A stretch of 8,340 bases of DNA from positions 1 to 8,340 of the forward strand of contig JAKADF010000125.1 of the NCBI GenBank assembly GCA_021820805.1. Direction: 5' to 3'. Both the position numbers and the translations under genes were made by a program. The stretch is from Bacillota bacterium (GTDB lineage: Bacteria; Bacillota; Bacilli; Alicyclobacillales; Alicyclobacillaceae). Shown here one piece after another: positions 5,906-8,340 of this stretch; within the stretch, counting starts at the first letter, position 1; each line of letters starts with the position of its first letter. A model generated the notes under the pieces. It saw nothing but the letters and a program-made list of their open reading frames with translations. It did no database searches and was not told the origin of the DNA.

Positions 5906-7861
5906 ATGGAAGAACAGTTAAGCAAGCGTTTGCTGGGGGACGTAGATCCTATAATTTGGCGCGGGCAACAAATTATTCTGTCAGATGGTGCTATGGCCAC
6001 ATTTCTTCATCAGTCTGGTGTATCGATAAGATCATGCTCAGAAGCACTAAATATATCTCATTCAAACCGTGTCAAAGAAGTGCATCAAGCGTATATTGCG
6101 GCGGGTGCGAATGTAATTCAAACCAATACCTACAGTGCACACCGACGCGGTCTTGCCCGATTTGGGCAGGAAAGTGAAGTAGAGAAAATTAATCGAGCAG
6201 GTGCACAAATTGCACTTGAGTCAGCACGGGGAAATGCTGCAGTTTATGGCACAATCGGATCGATACTTGGTGTACAGATGTTGGGATCTCCCTTGGATCC
6301 CACAAAGCAACGTGAGTTACGCTTTGAATTTACTGAACAGGCCACGGCATTACTTAAAGAGCCAATTCAAGGTATTTTGCTAGAAACATTTCCAGATTTA
6401 GAGGAAATATTATTAGCAATACAAGTTGTAAAGGAACTTACTAATAAACCGATTATTGCAAATTTGGCACCGGAGGAATTTGGAGTAACCCGAGATGGCG
6501 TTCCCTTGCACGTTGCTTTTCAGGCGCTGCTTGATGCAGGGGCGTCCGTCGTTGGTTTGAATTGCAAGCTTGGCCCAAGCGGCATCTTGCGTTCTTTCGA
6601 GCATATTTCTCTTTTGCCAGGTGCAGCTTATTCGGCTGTTCCAAATGCAGGATTGTTGCACATGGTAGACGGGAGTTATGCTTATACGGGGTCTGAACAA
6701 TATTTTGCTAGTATTGCTTTGCAGTTGCTTGAAACAGGAATATCGTGGGTTGGAGGTTGTTGCGGCACAACGCCCGCCCATATCCGTGAAGCTAGATTAC
6801 AAATTGAGAAAGACAACGAAAATACTGAAGTCGGCAATTTGATTGTTAAAAGTGACGGACATAACAGAAATAATGAATTCAATAGCCCTATTATTTTAAG
6901 GTCTCGAGAAGGAGAGACTGTAAACGATAAATTACCGAAACGATTTTCCTCTGATTCCAAAAGCTTGGTCGAGCAAGTGAAGGACAGTGTTACAGTAATC
7001 GTTGAGTTAGATCCGCCTAAAACATTAGATTGTAGTCCATTCCTTTCAGGTGCCAGTAAGCTAAAAGGAGCTGGTGCTGACTATATCACGATTGCTGACA
7101 ATTCACTCGCAACTGTTCGGGTAAGCAACTTGGCAATGGCAACACTGCTAAAATTAAATCATATTGAGCCTCTTGTACACGTAGCTTGCCGAGATAGAAA
7201 TTTAATTGGACAGCAGTCCCATTTAATGGGCCTCGAGGTCCTTGGTATTCGAAATATTCTTTTGATTACGGGTGATCCATCGAAATACGGAGACCTTCCA
7301 GGTGCAACGTCTGTTTATGATGTTCCGTCGATTGAGTTAACAAAAATGGTAAAGCGTTTAAATGAAGGCGTAGGATTCTCAGGGAGGGCTTTAAAAAAAT
7401 CTGCTAGGTTTGTGATTGGCACATCATTTAATCCGCATCTCTTACGTTCTGAAAAAGGAGTACTTCGGTTACGAAAAAAAATAGATGCCGGTGCTGATTT
7501 TGTAATGACCCAACCTGTGTTTGATGAATTCCAAATGGAGAAACTGCATCAAGTTTCAAAAGAGATAGATGTACCAATATTCATTGGAATTATGCCTTTA
7601 ATTAGTTCTAGAAATGCGCGTTTTTTGCACAATGAGGTACCTGGAATATCAATTCCGGACGAAATTCTGCATCGCTTAGAATGTGTGCCAATGCATCAGG
7701 CGTGTTCTGAAGGGATAAAAATTGCAGAAAAGTTGATTGATAAAGCCTTGTCGATGTTTAACGGGATTTATTTGATTACGCCATTCATGCGATATGAAAT
7801 AACTGAACATTTGACAAAATATGCAAAGTCGAAACATAAGGCCCTTTCAAACGTGAATTAA
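5906..7861 (+). CDS. yitJ: bifunctional homocysteine S-methyltransferase / 5,10-methylenetetrahydrofolate reductase
   Basis: A 651-residue cytoplasmic fusion of the YitJ type. Residues 1-300 are a homocysteine S-methyltransferase barrel: LSDGAMATFL (25-34), TNTYSAHRR (73-81), and the three zinc cysteines Cys220 (VVGLNC) and Cys285/Cys286 (VGGCCGTTP). A low-complexity polar linker covers about 301-355. Residues 360-640 are a MetF-like FAD reductase barrel: VIVELDPPK with Glu367, DYITIADNS (392-400), LLITGDPSKYGD with Asp457, and FVMTQPVFD with Gln536. The reductase half makes 5-methyl-THF, the methyl donor for MetE; the N-terminal half can methylate homocysteine from a donor such as S-methylmethionine or SAM (family knowledge; the donor is not shown here). 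ATG has GGAGG (5892-5896) 9 nt upstream. It is the only gene in its S-box transcript seen here. Intact. Confidence 0.95.
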   Translation: MEEQLSKRLLGDVDPIIWRGQQIILSDGAMATFLHQSGVSIRSCSEALNISHSNRVKEVHQAYIAAGANVIQTNTYSAHRRGLARFGQESEVEKINRAGAQIALESARGNAAVYGTIGSILGVQMLGSPLDPTKQRELRFEFTEQATALLKEPIQGILLETFPDLEEILLAIQVVKELTNKPIIANLAPEEFGVTRDGVPLHVAFQALLDAGASVVGLNCKLGPSGILRSFEHISLLPGAAYSAVPNAGLLHMVDGSYAYTGSEQYFASIALQLLETGISWVGGCCGTTPAHIREARLQIEKDNENTEVGNLIVKSDGHNRNNEFNSPIILRSREGETVNDKLPKRFSSDSKSLVEQVKDSVTVIVELDPPKTLDCSPFLSGASKLKGAGADYITIADNSLATVRVSNLAMATLLKLNHIEPLVHVACRDRNLIGQQSHLMGLEVLGIRNILLITGDPSKYGDLPGATSVYDVPSIELTKMVKRLNEGVGFSGRALKKSARFVIGTSFNPHLLRSEKGVLRLRKKIDAGADFVMTQPVFDEFQMEKLHQVSKEIDVPIFIGIMPLISSRNARFLHNEVPGISIPDEILHRLECVPMHQACSEGIKIAEKLIDKALSMFNGIYLITPFMRYEITEHLTKYAKSKHKALSNVN

Positions 7862-7895
7862 GTGTACAGAAATATAATGCATATTTATAGTTTTT

Positions 7896-7940
7896 AACAA
7901 ATGGCGCACACCACCCGCGTGGAGATATGCGCCATCTGTT
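7896..7940. terminator. hairpin terminator between the yitJ-type gene and hemQ
   Basis: AACA-ATGGCGCA (from 7896; core 7901-7908) pairs with TGCGCCAT-TGTT (7928-7935 core, to 7940), about 12 bp with one mismatch. The loop contains a second perfect stem, CCAC (7911-7914) with GTGG (7919-7922). T-rich sequence follows on both strands but is interrupted, so termination may be less sharp than at the other terminators. It lies between two convergent genes and probably serves both. Confidence 0.75.
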
Positions 7941-7965
7941 TTCACTCATGGAAAAAATTTTTGTA

Positions 7966-8340
7966 TTATAAGCGTTCTAATGCATCAGCCAACTCAAAGT
8001 AACGCCCAACGATGAAAGGCCACTCGTACTTAGTATACAGACGTGCTTTTGCGTCTCGCAGTCTACGAACCATCGGTGCCAAGATCTCAAGATTATCTAC
8101 TTCAAAAGATAATAACCATTCAAAATCGCTGAGACCAAATGCGTGAACCCCATTCGTTAGAATGCCAGGAAATTCCCGGCCTAAATCGCCGTGTTCTTTG
8201 AGCATGGAATTTCTTTCTTCTGCAGGAAGCAGGTACCACTCTGGTGTTCGAATAAATGGATAGAAACACATGTATTGTTTTGCAGGAACCCCTTTACTGA
8301 ATGATGGTAAGTGAGCTTTATTAAATTCTGCATCTGCTGC
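7966..8340 (-). CDS. hemQ: coproheme decarboxylase HemQ (chlorite dismutase family), C-terminal half
   Basis: The last 124 residues of a protein that continues past the right edge; the frame is open through 8340, so the start is not visible. Visible in order are AKQYMCFYPFIRTPEWYLLP, the block EHGDLGREFPGI with the family's haem-ligating histidine, then HAFGLSDFEWLLSFEVDN and a C-terminal KYEWPFIVGRY. This pattern is typical of the Bacillota/Actinomycetota HemQ enzymes of about 250 residues. HemQ performs the final step of the coproporphyrin-dependent haem pathway, decarboxylating Fe-coproporphyrin III to haem b with peroxide. The Tyr of FYPF is a candidate catalytic tyrosine (inferred from alignment memory). 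The gene is convergent with the yitJ-type gene, and no other haem genes are visible in the window. Confidence 0.9.
   Translation of the reverse strand, partial: AADAEFNKAHLPSFSKGVPAKQYMCFYPFIRTPEWYLLPAEERNSMLKEHGDLGREFPGILTNGVHAFGLSDFEWLLSFEVDNLEILAPMVRRLRDAKARLYTKYEWPFIVGRYFELADALERL

Noticed and set aside
5676..6177. Open frames over the second riboswitch and the start of the fusion gene, on both strands
   Set aside because: They overlap a clear structured RNA and the yitJ-type coding frame, lack ribosome binding sites and show no family resemblance.
6413..6960. Minus-strand open frames inside the fusion gene
   Set aside because: They are antisense shadows of a strongly conserved coding frame and have no start signals or recognisable domains.
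1..8340. CRISPR array, insertion sequence, phage genes, tRNA or rRNA
   Set aside because: No regularly spaced repeats, transposase or integrase motifs, terminal inverted repeats or structural RNA cloverleaf patterns were seen; the genes are housekeeping in character.

Overview
This window looks like ordinary chromosomal DNA from a Bacillota (Firmicutes) bacterium. It has moderate-to-low GC, strong GGAGG-type ribosome binding sites, GTG starts, SAM-I (S-box) riboswitches with intrinsic terminators, a dimeric-type glycyl-tRNA synthetase, a YitJ-type fusion protein and a HemQ-type haem enzyme. An Alicyclobacillaceae-like or other spore-former-related Bacilli host fits, but the genus cannot be fixed from sequence reading alone.

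Layout. Bases 1-151 (minus) hold the N-terminal end of a HAD-family phosphatase. It is divergent from glyS (325-1704, plus), and promoter-like sequences for both directions lie in the 173-bp gap. A small uncharacterised protein gene (1792-1980) follows glyS. A hairpin terminator at 2002-2041 serves both glyS/small ORF and the convergent metE (2067-4364, minus). metE is preceded, on its own strand, by a complete SAM-I riboswitch with terminator (4432-4585). The divergent region 4586-4844 carries several dyad repeats and leads to an atypical short-chain dehydrogenase (4845-5636, plus). A second complete SAM-I riboswitch (5711-5862, plus) controls a 651-residue homocysteine S-methyltransferase/methylenetetrahydrofolate reductase fusion (5906-7861). 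A hairpin at 7896-7940 separates it from the convergent C-terminal half of hemQ (7966-8340, minus).

How the genes work together. The centre is a methionine synthesis module. The reductase half of the fusion makes 5-methyl-tetrahydrofolate. MetE transfers that methyl group to homocysteine without cobalamin, and the N-terminal half of the fusion is a second homocysteine methyltransferase. Both genes should be switched off by S-adenosylmethionine through transcription termination. The SDR gene sits between the two riboswitches but has its own leader without an S-box; its active site lacks the normal Tyr/Lys pair, so its function is open. I see no mobile element, CRISPR array, tRNA or rRNA. The most noteworthy items are the paired opposite-strand S-boxes, the degenerate SDR, and the unexplained dyads in the metE-SDR gap.
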